Assembly (NCBI GenBank): GCA_033297075.1
Contig: MU858224.1
Location: forward strand, 1-64,000
DNA length: 64,000 bases
Direction: 5' to 3'
Origin: Rhypophila decipiens
Taxonomy: Eukaryota > Ascomycota > Sordariomycetes > Sordariales > Naviculisporaceae
Numbering within the stretch: the stretch's first letter is position 1; each line of letters opens with the position of its first letter. This document shows positions 53,326 through 64,000 of this stretch, piece after piece. The notes under the pieces are model-generated. The model saw only the letters and a program-made list of their open reading frames with translations. It was not told the origin of the DNA and searched no databases. Position numbers and translations under genes: made by a program.

Positions 53326-54249
53326 GTGGTTATCTGACCTTTCAAGTTGGAAAGAGATATATAAAACGGAGTTAAGAGTGGGAGTGGGTGGTAAAAGGAA
53401 ACATGAACACAGCATTACTTGGAACATAAGGAAGGACCAGCTGGGAGGCTCATTTGTTTATTAGGCATTTACGCACGCATGTAGTAGGCGAGATTTTGGA
53501 TAAGAGCTGAGAGTTAATCCCATTCATATTTAGTCTGTTATAAGTTTACAGTCTATTGTGTCTGGTCTCATCGTGCCTAGGACAATGGTATTGTTATTCC
53601 CAGCTCCAGTTCACACACGTGACAATAAGAAGGATGTTGAATTGTTGACATCTTGACATGGCTCTCTCTCCTGACTGACCGGACTTGCCTCATTCCGAAC
53701 TACTACATGTGTTCTGTAGGGACTGAAAGATTGAATCTCCACCTCATATCTCTACCAATCTGACAAGTACCGATATTTCATTCAACGTAGATTCCGCACT
53801 GTGTTCATGTTGCTCGGAATTTGTCTAGGGATTTCGCCTCATCTGTCACCTCCGCGTCATAGACTTTGCACTGCCTATCCATTCGTAATTGGCGTCACGT
53901 CCGGTCTTCCGGAAGAAAGGTACACAAGTTACAGTAGGTACCTACGGCGACTAGCCACTCACCTTATCAATCTCATGGGTGTTTCTAGGAGTACTTGTGG
54001 ATATATGGGCTGAAGTACAAGGACCCTGAGTACAGAACTTTTGAGTGCAGTACACTACCTACCCACCCAGCTTTCGAAAACGATATTTGTAGTTTTACTT
54101 TGTAGCATGGACATAAAAGCACGTCGTTCAACGAAAAGAAGACGTATCCTACGTATCTTCTTGATCGGTTAGAGGTAGGTACTAGCGAGGCGAAGTAGGT
54201 CGCCTATCCTACGAACCACCGAGATTCAAGAAGAGGAGAGAAGAAGACC

Positions 54250-54288
54250 GGCAGGCAAGGCAGGCAAGGCAGGCAAGGCAAGGCAATC
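54250..54288. repeat. (GGCAGGCAA)n repeat
   Basis: Several tandem GGCAGGCAA and GGCAA units lie in the intergenic spacer upstream of ALG2. No coding role. Confidence 0.75.
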
Positions 54289-56028
54289 TAGATTATGCAC
54301 GTAACAATGATTGCATGCAGGCAACGAACGGTGAATGATGCAAGGTACCTGCCCGCCGTGGAGTTTTGAACGAGCGGCGCCCCTTTGCGGCCTCGGATGA
54401 TGGCGAGCTTGCTCGTCTCACTTCGGTGATAAGTCCTTCATGCTTGATACTTTTCTCGTACTACGTAGGTGCCAAGGGAGGTACTTGCCTTAAACGTAGA
54501 TACAAGAGCAGATATAAGACGTACAGCACCCGTAGGTACGTACGTACGTAGGTTAGAATTGGGGACCAGAGGAGGTGAGCATGTTACCGGTACCTAGATA
54601 TCCTGCCGCCATGTGTGCTCCCATATCAATATCAACCGATATGTCGGCGTGTGCCTTCTTGCTGTGAGTAAGACGGGATATTCAATAGCTCCGTACCGTT
54701 GATATGCGAGGTTCTCTCCATGGACCTTGCTGCTGCGCCGTATCGAGCCACCCACCACCCATCCCATCTGATATGTAGGGTTCCGATCACATCTCTGGAG
54801 TACAGGTCCTGTTGGCGGAGAGAACCGGGTGAGAATCCTACCCAGGTACCGGTAGGGACTTGTTAAAGCCGTCGGGGAGTAGAGTCACTTTATGATTGAG
54901 AGGATGAGATAGATGAGCGAACGTGATCATCCACATGACCTTCCCCATCATGCGCGTGCGCCGCAGTGCGACCGCTGGTACCACCCCTTTTTGTTTTAAT
55001 TGTTGGCGGGATCTCTTGTGTATCTGTCGGTGATGGAAGGAAGGTGGGTTGTATGCCCGGCCGGCGGTTAATTAGGAGACTCATCCAGACCGTGAGGTTC
55101 CGAATATGATGGTGAGTCGGCGGTGAAGCTTTCATCGTCCATCGACGAATGTCCCATGCATGGTCAGGGACCAGCTCCTCCAGTCGAGATTCGAGAAGCC
55201 CTGGCCGGTCAGCCCAAGACCCGTCTACCTATTATTAGTGGAAACAGAGTGTCGGATCTGGGGACGGTGACATGGTGCGGGGACGAGGTCGAGCAGTTGG
55301 GCCGTTCCTTGACCTCTTTTCAGCCTAGTTTCAACCATCCTCCGTTGGAGATGTGTGCTTTAATTTGCTTGTTTCCATGGGTTGGTCCTGTTTGGGTCAA
55401 CCAGTCTCGTCTCACCCTCGCATTTCGCCCTTACAGAGGCAGTGGAATCACAATCAAATCAAAATCCCATCCAAGTTGGTGTGTGATGGCTGACCTCCCT
55501 CTCGGCCACTGCACCCCGGCCCATCCCATCACAACGGGTTTCTTCGGTTCAAGGTTAAGCTCGCACGTTGGCTCGGGATTCCACTTCGGGACCCTATCTC
55601 CTTGTATTCGTACAGACACCTTGATGATCTCGGTGAAAACAGAAAAGGAGGTGAGTCCCATTCGGAAGTTGTGCCTCCCTTGCTGTCGGGTCTTGCACCG
55701 AGAAGACTGCCCAATCATCTGTTTCAGAGTTTCCGGTCTCAAAAGTCAAGGGGAAGAAAGTTCATCAACACAAGTGTGCTTACGTAACCACCCTGATGCA
55801 TGCACTCAAAGTGAAGTGGGCTGATCCTTGTCGCTCCATAATTGCCTGCCGGACAGGCACAACCCCTGCATAATGACAGCTGGGCCTTCCACGTCCTCAC
55901 CCCACTACCGCTCCTAATGACGACGGTCCCGGCGGTGGTACTGCTGACCGACAGCTACCGGAGTTTCACGTGTAGCTCCCTGACATCTTCCGTGTCCGAT
56001 CCGAACACACATCCGCCTCCGTCCCAAG

Positions 56029-57567
56029 ATGCCGAAGCCGAAGCCAAAGTCCCCCGGTGACAATGAACAACCTAAAAAGACAATTGTTTTCCTACACCCA
56101 GACCTAGGAATTGGAGGCGCCGAGAGACTAGTTGTCGATGCTGCCGTCTCCTTACAGAACAGGGGCCACAAGGTCGTCATCTTCACCAGCTTCTGCGATC
56201 CGGCGCATTGCTTTGATGAAGCTCGAGATGGTACATCCCTCCCCCCTCTTTTACATATAATCCCCAGCTACTAACATGTTTATTGCGCAACAGGAACCCT
56301 CGACGTCCGCGTAAGAGGGAACACCATAATCCCGCCCTCCCTCCTAGGCCGATTCTCCATCCTCTGCGCCATCCTACGCCAACTCCATCTAATCCTCCAA
56401 TTCACCCTCTTCACCTCAGAACTCAAATCCCTCGGCCCAGAGGGCAACAAGACGTACTTCTTCGTCGACCAGTTAAGCGCCGGCCTTCCACTCCTCAAAC
56501 TCTTGTCCCCCTCTGCAGCAAAGAAACGAACAGCACCGATATTCTTCTACTGCCACTTCCCCGACCTCCTCCTCGTCCAAAACCGCAAGAAATGGTACAA
56601 ACGCATCTACCGCCTCCCCTTTGACGCCCTCGAACAATGGAGCATGGGTTTCGCCGACGCCATCGCTGTGAATTCCGGCTTCACAAAAGGCGTCGTCTCG
56701 CGAACCTGGCCCTCCCTCGCCAAAAAAAAGGACCTAAAGATTGTGTACCCCTGTATCGACGTCAAATCATCATCATCTACCAAACCCACCAATGACGAAA
56801 TCGGCCCTCTCCCATGGAAGAAAACCGGGGTAATCCTCTCCATCAACCGCTTCGAGCGCAAAAAGGACATCGCCCTCGCCATCCGCGCCTTCGCCCTCTT
56901 GCCCAAGACAAAGCGCAAAGAAGCGAAACTCATAATAGCAGGCGGATACGACCACCGCGTCCACGAGAACGTGTCATACCACAAGGAACTAGTCTCCCTG
57001 GCTGATTCTCTCAATCTCAAAAACGCCACCGCCAAAACGGTCGTTTCAGCGCTGAATACAGCCCCCGACGTGGAGGTCTTGTTCTTACTCAGCGTGCCGA
57101 ACACGCTCAAGGAGATGCTCCTCAAGTCGGCCAAGTTACTCGTCTACACGCCCTCGAATGAACACTTTGGGATTGTGCCGCTGGAGGCTATGCTACGTGG
57201 TGTCCCCGTCTTGGCGGCGGATAACGGGGGTCCTGTGGAGACTGTCGTTGAGGGCTCGACAGGGTGGTTGAGGGATCCTGGTGAGGTAGAAAAGTGGAGC
57301 GAGGTTATGGATTTGGTGCTGAATGGGATGAGTGAGGCTGAGTTGGAGAGGATGGGCAAGGCGGGTGTTGAGAGGGTCACGGGGCACTTTGCGGATGTGC
57401 AGATGGGAGCTAAGTTAGATGGCATCTTTGATGAGATTGAGGAGCAGGGGAGGACAATGAGTGGAACTATGTTGATTCCTGTTGTAATGGTTGGGTTTGC
57501 GGCTGCTGCTGCTATTGTCGGTGTTGTGGCTTCTGCGGTCTTGGGTGAAAAAGAGGGAGGGAGGTAA
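56029..57567 (+). CDS. ALG2: alpha-1,3/1,6-mannosyltransferase ALG2, 491 aa
   Basis: Two exons, 56029-56230 and 56294-57567. The 63-nt intron has a CTACTAAC branch and CAACAG acceptor and joins ARDG|TLDVRV in frame. Family GT4: the N-terminal GT-B half contains [20 protein letters not shown] (about residues 22-41), with the GGAERL typical of ALG2. The C-terminal half has [33 protein letters not shown] and the EX7E motif in EHFGIVPLE, with DNGGPVETV after it. The C-terminus has a membrane helix ([20 protein letters not shown]). Length fits the family. ALG2 adds the second and third mannoses to the dolichol-linked oligosaccharide on the cytosolic face of the ER, an essential early step of N-glycosylation. 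Confidence 0.95.
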
Positions 57568-59743
57568 GAGGCGAGATGGCATAGCACTGGGGGCAAGCCC
57601 TTCTATCAGTCTACCTATATACCTACCTAGATACTTCTTTTGCTGTATTAAGATATTTCCGAGTTTATTTATAAATATATATACATTTACACCTGAAAAG
57701 GCAAATAGGATTAACCCCTCTAGTTTAGGCCTTCTTGGTCCCCTCGCTGCTGTGGAAAGTGGTTCCTAGTTTGGTACTTATATGCTTTGATCTCGAGACT
57801 CAGAGGGAGGGAGGGAGTAATCGAGGATGGGAGAAGGTGTTGGCTCATGGGTGTTTGTCGTCACCGCCGCCATGTCAACTTGAATCTAATTCGGGACCGA
57901 GAATCCGACTCTGCTCACTTTCCTCATATTGTTGAATGCCTAGCTAGCTGTGCGTGCGTTTTCAACCATGCCCCAAGTTCTGCTTCTCTGTGATTGATGG
58001 ATGAAGCCTATACTGACGAGGCCTTGCTCTGACTTGGAGAAGAGCATTGCTTGCGACTTTGAAGCAAATCCTCACTTGTGAGTTTCAGGGAATATTGATG
58101 GCGACTCCAAAGTGCTTGTTTGTGTTCGTCAACGGGTCTAAATAGAACTGTGATAGGTAGGGCCTTGACAAATTAATTGTAGGTTAGGCATCTCTGAGAA
58201 TAGAATACATTGATCCAAGTCAAGCAAGTACTTGTAGGTGTGAATGAGGTCAGTAAGTAACCTTGTTAAAACAAGCCTATGAGTCCATACTATTTATTGA
58301 CTGTGTATTTCTATGGGATAACCATAACATAATGGGTCCTCGCTTGTTCTTCTCCCGCTTGTCAAGATGGACGACGGATGTTGAGGCTATTCCAACTTGG
58401 CACGATGTCTACCTACCCGGTAAGAGCAGGAGCACGATATCTTTCACAGTCAGGCCTCAAGATCACAAGCTAGTTGAACCTTCATATAAGAACTGCTTTG
58501 GCCCCGCTAACTCTGGGGATCCAGTCTGAGGATGGCCGGATGTTTTCCATTATCAAGACAGATACAGCGAACGTGATCAAGGGTACATATCGAACAAAGC
58601 CTGGTAATGTTTTCATTCTTCTAACAAGTAGCCTCCGCTAGCTGGCCGGACTTCCTCAACTGATATCTGCGAATCTTAAAAAGCAAACCTTGAGGTTTAT
58701 AACAACATGGCAGGCCAAGCACAAAGACCTCATGTCACTTCTATATGACTGAACGCCGCACCCTGCCAGCCCTGGTATAAACCCAACATCGAGTCTCACA
58801 AAGCCAACATCATGACATGGTCTTCCTTCAATTACGGCTGGTAGATAAGGTAAGTACCAACCAATCATGAGATTCTCATTTGCGCAATGCCTGGGCTGAG
58901 CAAGTCAGTGCGTACATCCACAAAGGAAAGAAAATGAGGTAGCAGATATGAGTGCCGTATGGATGTATGCAAACAGAGAGCGCGCCACGGATTGAGGTTG
59001 GCAGGACCACAAGCTTGGACTTTGCACATTGAGTACACGATACTCGTGGCGACAGCCCTGGGTATGGCTGCCGTGTTGGTATTCAACTCACAGTTCTCAT
59101 GAAGCGAAAAGCAAGAGCAGCAAGTTACAACTAGCCCCAAGTTTATCTTGACTCCATGATAGTTCAATGAAGCGGCCATAGAATCAACATACTAGGTTGG
59201 TTCCTACATAAGATAATGCAAGAGCACACCAGGCAAGAGCAACCGAGGCATGTCACCCATATGGTCTTTATCCACACCGAGATCCAAAACCCAAGAAAAG
59301 AGTGGCCGCGAGAGAAGATCAGATCGAAGTATTCACGACCCGAAAGATTGAAACTCAATGTAGACTATTCTTTATATTACCGGCAACGATCCGGGGTGTA
59401 TCTGTCATCAGCAACAAACCCATATTAAGCCCGTCCAATCGTGGCGCCCAAAATATTAAACCCATCGCGGGTATCTCGTCCAACATCTATATATGTACAA
59501 AGAATCAATGCCCAGTTTGCAAACGCCCGGACATATAAACAGGATATGGTTTGAAAGTAAAAACGTTTCCCTCAAAAATTGGGTCCTCCATTTGAATGAT
59601 AACCCTGACGCCCGTCCTCCCTCTGCTCATTAAGATTCGCTAAAATGCCGTTTATCGTGTCCCAGGTATCCGTATGCATTTCGTTAAACCATCCATCAAA
59701 GTAAAATCGCGACATATCTTCATCAAATATCGAGACGATATCA
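57568..59743. other. intergenic region, convergent 3' flanks of ALG2 and the CFEM gene
   Basis: About 2.2 kb holds the 3' ends of the two converging genes. Frames here are under 90 codons, mostly lack an ATG and show no domain. Confidence 0.5.
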
Positions 59744-60768
59744 CTATAGAAGGGCAGCGGCGATACCGGCAGCGGCGAGGAATCCGGCGAAAGGAGCGGC
59801 GGTCATCTGGGCAGCCTATGGGAAAAGATTAGTATGTGTTTGAAGACATATCAAGTGGGTCGGAGAACATACAAAGCCAGAGCTGGTCGAGGTTCCGGCA
59901 CCAGTGGTTCCGGAACCACTGGGAGATGGGCCAGCACCACTGGAAGCACCGCTGGAAGCACCGCCAGTGACGCTGGTCTCCAATGTCGAGGAGGCAGGGC
60001 TTGAGGTATCGGCGCCGGTACCAGTCGAAGCACCACCAGCAGCAGAGGTGGTGACAGTACCAATGGCTCCGGTGCTGCCACCAAATCCGAGGATCGTCGT
60101 GGTGCCGACAGAGGTGACAGGTGTGCCGTTGCTTGTGACGACAGTGGTGTATTCTTGAGTGGTGACAGGAGACTGAGTTGGGACGCCTGAGGCACCACCG
60201 GCGCCGCCTGTAACGGTACCGGAGATTGTCGTGGTGCCGACGACCACGGTAGTAGCACCGTCAGTGGTGATGGTGGAAGTCCAGGTAGCAGTGGTGAAAA
60301 TACCGACGCCGCCTCCGCTGCCACCGCCATTGCCACTGCCAGATCCTCCCTATTGAGATAATTAGTCGTATGCTCTGATTTTGTGTCATAGGGGATGACA
60401 GCTTACCTCGACGATGGGGATATCGGCATCAGGAAGAGTGATGGGGACGTTGACCTTGGAGCACTCTTCCTTGGCCCAGTCGACGGCAGGTTGGGCCTTG
60501 GCCTTGTCGTTCAAACAGCTCTGCCACGCGCAGTCGTGAACACCCCAGCCCCACGCAGGCACCTTGCAGAGGCACGCGTAGTCTTCCGAGCCACATCCAA
60601 AGGCCGCTGCCTTCATGTTGTCCTGGCATATTTGCTAGAAGAGAGTTAGTGGGTGAATTCAAGACCGATGCTGCTCAACGGATCTGTAATCAAACCTACA
60701 GCGCAGGGTTCAAGGGCCGAGGCGGTAAGGGCGCCGGCAAGGGCGAGGACGATAGTTGTGGCCTTCAT
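59744..60768 (-). CDS. CFEM-domain GPI-anchored protein, 281 aa
   Basis: Four exons: 60700-60768, 60407-60634, 59873-60349 and 59744-59815. All introns are phase 0, with GTAGGT, GTAAGC and GTATGT donors; a CACTAAC branch is seen in the first. A signal peptide (MKATTIVLALAGALTASA) is followed by a CFEM domain with exactly eight cysteines: C22, C26, C37, C44, C46, C58, C63 and C81. Spacing is within the family pattern except the last gap, one residue long. D41 sits just before CLC, the position of the haem-iron Asp in Csa2-type CFEM proteins. A Thr/Ser/Gly-rich stalk (about 100-258) is suited to O-glycosylation. The 23-residue last exon (AAQMTAAPFAGFLAAAGIAA...) is a typical GPI-attachment tail. 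Location: plasma membrane or wall. Roles in this family include haem uptake, adhesion and host interaction; which applies is not shown. Confidence 0.92.
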
Positions 60769-63700
60769 TTTCTTGATCGGTGATGTAGAGCTTGTCGTTG
60801 GGTAGGTATACTCTGTTCCAAGAGAATCCAAGTCCAAAACCTAGAAGGGGCGCGACGTCGAGAAAGTTGAGGGATGTTGGATGGAGATGGCGAGTGTTGT
60901 AAGTGAGGTGAGAGTGATTGGATGTTCACTAAATGTGCTTGTTATTTTTACGCGAGGTAAAAAAGACTGCGTGAGGGATGAAGAAGAAAGAGAAAGAAAG
61001 AGGATTTTGAAAGAGCTGCGACTGGGCGGGAGGGATTAAATGTGGTTACGTGGGCGGGTCTTCCAGGTGGTTCGAGAGAGACAAGCAGGTGAACGGGTTG
61101 GGGGTTGTGTGGTCACACGGGAAGCTGTTGTGGAGAAGAACCGGGAAGGAGCTAGGTTCAACAAGCTCGCCGTGACTGGGAGGCCTTTATTACACGGCAC
61201 CAGAAGGACCGCAAATGACGGTGGGTGGTGAGTGGTGAGGTGCAGGTGCAAGTGCTTGCTCCTTCCCTTGATTACTATCAGTCTCAACCCGCCCCTGCCA
61301 TCTCCGGCGGAGCGGTAAACAGAATAAAAAGTGGGACTTTGTGACCTACCTTGCTTCGTGCCTGCCATGATCTCAACGTGAAGGACATGGGCCCCGTTCA
61401 AGATATCGGCAGGGACGGACGGGCCAATAGTTCCAGGTGTGGATGGGGCCATCTCCGGACACCACGATGGCACGATAGCCGATCTGATCAGAGATCCACC
61501 GCAACAAGCAACCAGGGTCGTTCCTCCCTTTCTGGGCAACACTTGGCTCTGCCCGTGAACAAGCCTCAAGATTAGATTTGGCAGGCACACAGATGAAATG
61601 AAAAGTCCCACGACCCGTCTGTTTGCTCGTGACAAAATTTGTTCTTTGCGGATGGAAAGCGAGAGCAGCCCGGCAGGGCAAGCTGGAAACGTGCCGTGAT
61701 GGGGCACACGAGCTGGAAATCAATGAAAACCTGGAAAGCTTCACTTGATCTTCCCCGTCTTTTCTTCAACGCCACACGGGAACAGACATATCAGAGAGGT
61801 TGGAGCCTGACGACGACCAGGACACTTGCCCAAGCCGCCATCATGTCGTGTTATGGATCCATGCATGGAAGTTCTCGCTGGTTGAAGATGGGGTGGCTGG
61901 GGTGTGCTTCTCGCGGACTTTTCCCACCGGCCACCGGCCTCACAGCACACAGGACTAGACGGCAGAGGAGACATGATCAACCAAACAAATCCGGCAGTGA
62001 CTTGGCCTAATTTTGTTCAAATCTCTGGTAGCGCAAATTTGTCAGGACACAGTGCTTTCAGGGTCATTTCCCGCGTTTCAGACCATGGAACAACTTGTTC
62101 GTGACACCACTGTATAATTGCCCATTTAAACTGCTGTGGTCACCGAGACTCGTCATCGATCGTGTGGCTGGCCTGTTGGACAACAGGATGAAAAAAGAAA
62201 TGGTCATGACGAAATCCGTGAATTTGTGACTGAATGCGGTTATCCAGGCAAAGCAGGAATAAAGCGAGAGCAGAAAGGAACGTTATGCGCTCGAGTAAAC
62301 AAGGCGACCAAACTGGTGAACCCGGGACTGGGTCCAACCAATCACGAGGCGAGCATTCTCCAGGTGGGCAAGAAAAAAAGGCTGGATTCATGGAAGAGGA
62401 ATCGCATCGCAGCTTTTCCGGGTGCTCCTCTGCAGCCAGGGTCAAGAACCAAGAAGAAAGCTATTGACCGAGGAAGCGTGTCGTTGGACTGGTTGTTCGG
62501 GAGATGAGGTCAAGGGTTTTCCAAAACCTGCGAGACGGACGCACGTCGTCCACGATGGGTCCACGGCAAGAAAAAAAGCTGCAAGGACAAGAAAGCTCGC
62601 TTGTGGGTGCTGGCAGCTTCCCATTGGTCAATCAAGTTTAGATTTCCTGCTGAGATCGGCTGGACAGGGGTGCCCCTGCAGGCGCAACCCCAGCGCAGCT
62701 GGAAGTGGAGGGCTGCCAAGCTTTTGCTCGGGAAATCCCTTTCTCCTCCTCTGATCACCGAGTAATGTGCCGATTTGTTTGTGCGCTCGTCCGGAGGGGA
62801 AAAAGGGGTGCAAAACGGGAGGGGGAGACAAATGACAAGATGTTGTTATACCATAGTTATAGGAGGAAATCCGGCTTCGTTAAATGATATAATTTCCATG
62901 GCTCCGGCAGAGGGACGAGACGTTGGGTGCCGTCATCTCGTCGATGCGCGAATCAGCACTTTAAAAACCCTCCCCCACTTTTTCCGATCTGGTTGGGTCT
63001 CCGGGGGAGGGTGTTCTGGCCCTGGCCAACTGATGTCATCAGCGGAAGTCCCCAGGCTGCCAGGGCCAGCGACTGGTTCCAGGTTGCATCCCGCACCACT
63101 TCCTGCCTTTTCGGGCCTTGCCGGGCAGTCTCATCTTGGACCCCAATAGGCTGGTTTTCCAAAACATGAAATCACTGCTGCCGCTTTCGATTTCGCAGGA
63201 TTCTTTTTGGATTTTCTTTTTACCTGAGACGGAGAAAGCCATTCTCTTGTTTTCTTTCATTGTTCGTTGGTTCATTACCAGTTATCGCCGGAGAACCCGG
63301 ACCGATCCGCATATGACTCGGCTTCGACAGATAAAGCAGTCAAATCACACCGACAATGCGCATTTTGCGAGGTTGGGAGTCGGGGACAAGAGGGAGAGAC
63401 CCGCATATCGCTGCCAGTTTTGCTGTTAGTGCTTGGTCCTTTTGGAGGTTTTGGTAAGACATGCTTCCAACCATTGATTTCTTTGCAGCATATATACGAC
63501 TCGCCGGCCACTCCCCGAGCTACTGCACAGATTTGTTAGTCCGGTGGATTATCAGAGGGATAAAAAAACCCTCTGTGCGGCTGTGCCTGACCGGGCAACT
63601 GGTGGAGTCGTGGTCTTAAGGCAGGTACGGATACTCAAAGCTAACGATAACACTAACCACCGGATCGGCTACCTGTCACTGTCACTTCTCTCTCCCGGCG

Positions 63701-64000
63701 ACTATCATTGTGCAGTTCGATTTGTTCAGCTCAGCTTGACAACCATCGATCGTGAGGCTATGTGCTCGTAGAGTCTAGACTCTAGAGCATTGAAGAGCTT
63801 ATCAGCTTCCCAGCTGGTGGTGATGATATTGCGCATGTGCACACTTGAGCATAGCGATGATGAAAAGAGGAGAAGGCTCAATCCGTTGAAGACGATCAAC
63901 CGACCGTTGTTGCGGCCCGCCAGACAGTCCAGTCGGTCAACGTCCTGCCGACTCACCGTCTGGTCGTGACACGATACCTCAAGAGTCTCGTCTCGCATTC
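60769..64000. other. intergenic region at the right edge, no supported gene
   Basis: The first few hundred bases are the leader and promoter of the CFEM gene. The longer frames beyond (about 61036-61707 on the minus strand, 62136-62507 on the plus) overlap each other on several frames and show no domain or conserved start. A minus-strand frame at 63726-63998 touches the edge and could be part of a gene outside, but nothing identifies it. Confidence 0.45.

Larger units (their letters stand above)
52089..56028. other. intergenic region between SAK1 and ALG2
   Basis: This is a 3.9-kb spacer: the SAK1 3' flank with T-rich tracts, G-quadruplex-type repeats, a GTATGTAT array, a GGCAA array, and the ALG2 leader. 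The longest frame (55123-55824, plus) starts at GTG and has no domain, so I do not call it. Confidence 0.5.

Noticed and set aside
55123..55824. 233-codon plus-strand frame upstream of ALG2
   Set aside because: It starts at GTG and has no domain or plausible splice extension.
61036..61707. 223-codon minus-strand frame near the CFEM gene
   Set aside because: No family resemblance; overlaps several other frames, and composition does not look coding.
1..64000. CRISPR array, prophage, operon or bacterial signals
   Set aside because: The window is eukaryotic, with spliceosomal introns. The tandem arrays seen are direct minisatellites without unique spacers.

Overview
The window is nuclear DNA from a filamentous ascomycete (Pezizomycotina, most likely a Sordariomycete). 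This rests on several features read in the sequence. Introns are short (about 52-119 nt) with GTRNGT donors and CTRAC branch points. There is a CFEM-domain GPI protein, a septation-network scaffold of the Nud1/Cdc11/SnaD type, a Neurospora RO-7-like actin-related protein, and a lipase-NACHT NLR-type gene. Intergenic DNA is rich in TACCTA/GGTA-type microsatellites.

Left part, about 1-11 kb, looks accessory. On the minus strand it has the 5' half of a fungal NLR whose N-terminal domain is an alpha/beta-hydrolase (DUF676/SERAC1-like) and whose NACHT domain should lie beyond the left edge. Next are a 14-bp minisatellite and an orphan plus-strand gene (5177-6232). A 386-bp terminal-inverted-repeat element follows, with a tandem-repeat core and a direct target-site duplication. 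A small Ala-rich coiled-coil gene lies just downstream of an ankyrin gene with a STAND-type N-terminal domain. The ankyrin gene carries apparent single-base frameshifts and looks like a decayed or decaying innate-recognition (heterokaryon-incompatibility-type) gene.

Middle part, about 12-32.4 kb, is conserved and gene-dense. In order it holds an Arp10/11-type dynactin subunit (+), a 931-aa disordered protein with a consensus eIF4E-binding motif at its N-terminus (+), a type II membrane protein with glycosyltransferase-like features (-), the 1940-aa Nud1/Cdc11/SnaD scaffold (-), and a 1061-aa low-complexity protein with repeated (S/N)PW motifs (+). The last two are divergent and share a 1.3-kb promoter region.

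From about 32.4 to 48.2 kb I find no convincing protein gene in roughly 15.8 kb. This stretch holds microsatellites, an RNA-polymerase-III-like A-box/B-box locus, a nearly perfect 51/53-bp inverted repeat 278 bp apart, and a 154-bp TA-flanked MITE.

Right part, 48.2-64 kb, carries a SAK1/CaMKK-type SNF1-activating kinase with an overlapping uORF and a large kinase insert (+), ALG2 mannosyltransferase of N-glycan assembly (+), and a four-exon CFEM GPI-anchored protein (-). These are separated by long intergenic spacers with G-quadruplex and tetranucleotide repeats. The last 3.2 kb has no gene I can support.

Overall, a recognition-gene island lies beside cytoskeleton (Arp10, Nud1), signalling (SAK1) and secretory-pathway (ALG2, Golgi-type membrane protein, GPI-CFEM) genes. 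I see no biosynthetic cluster and no operon-like organisation.
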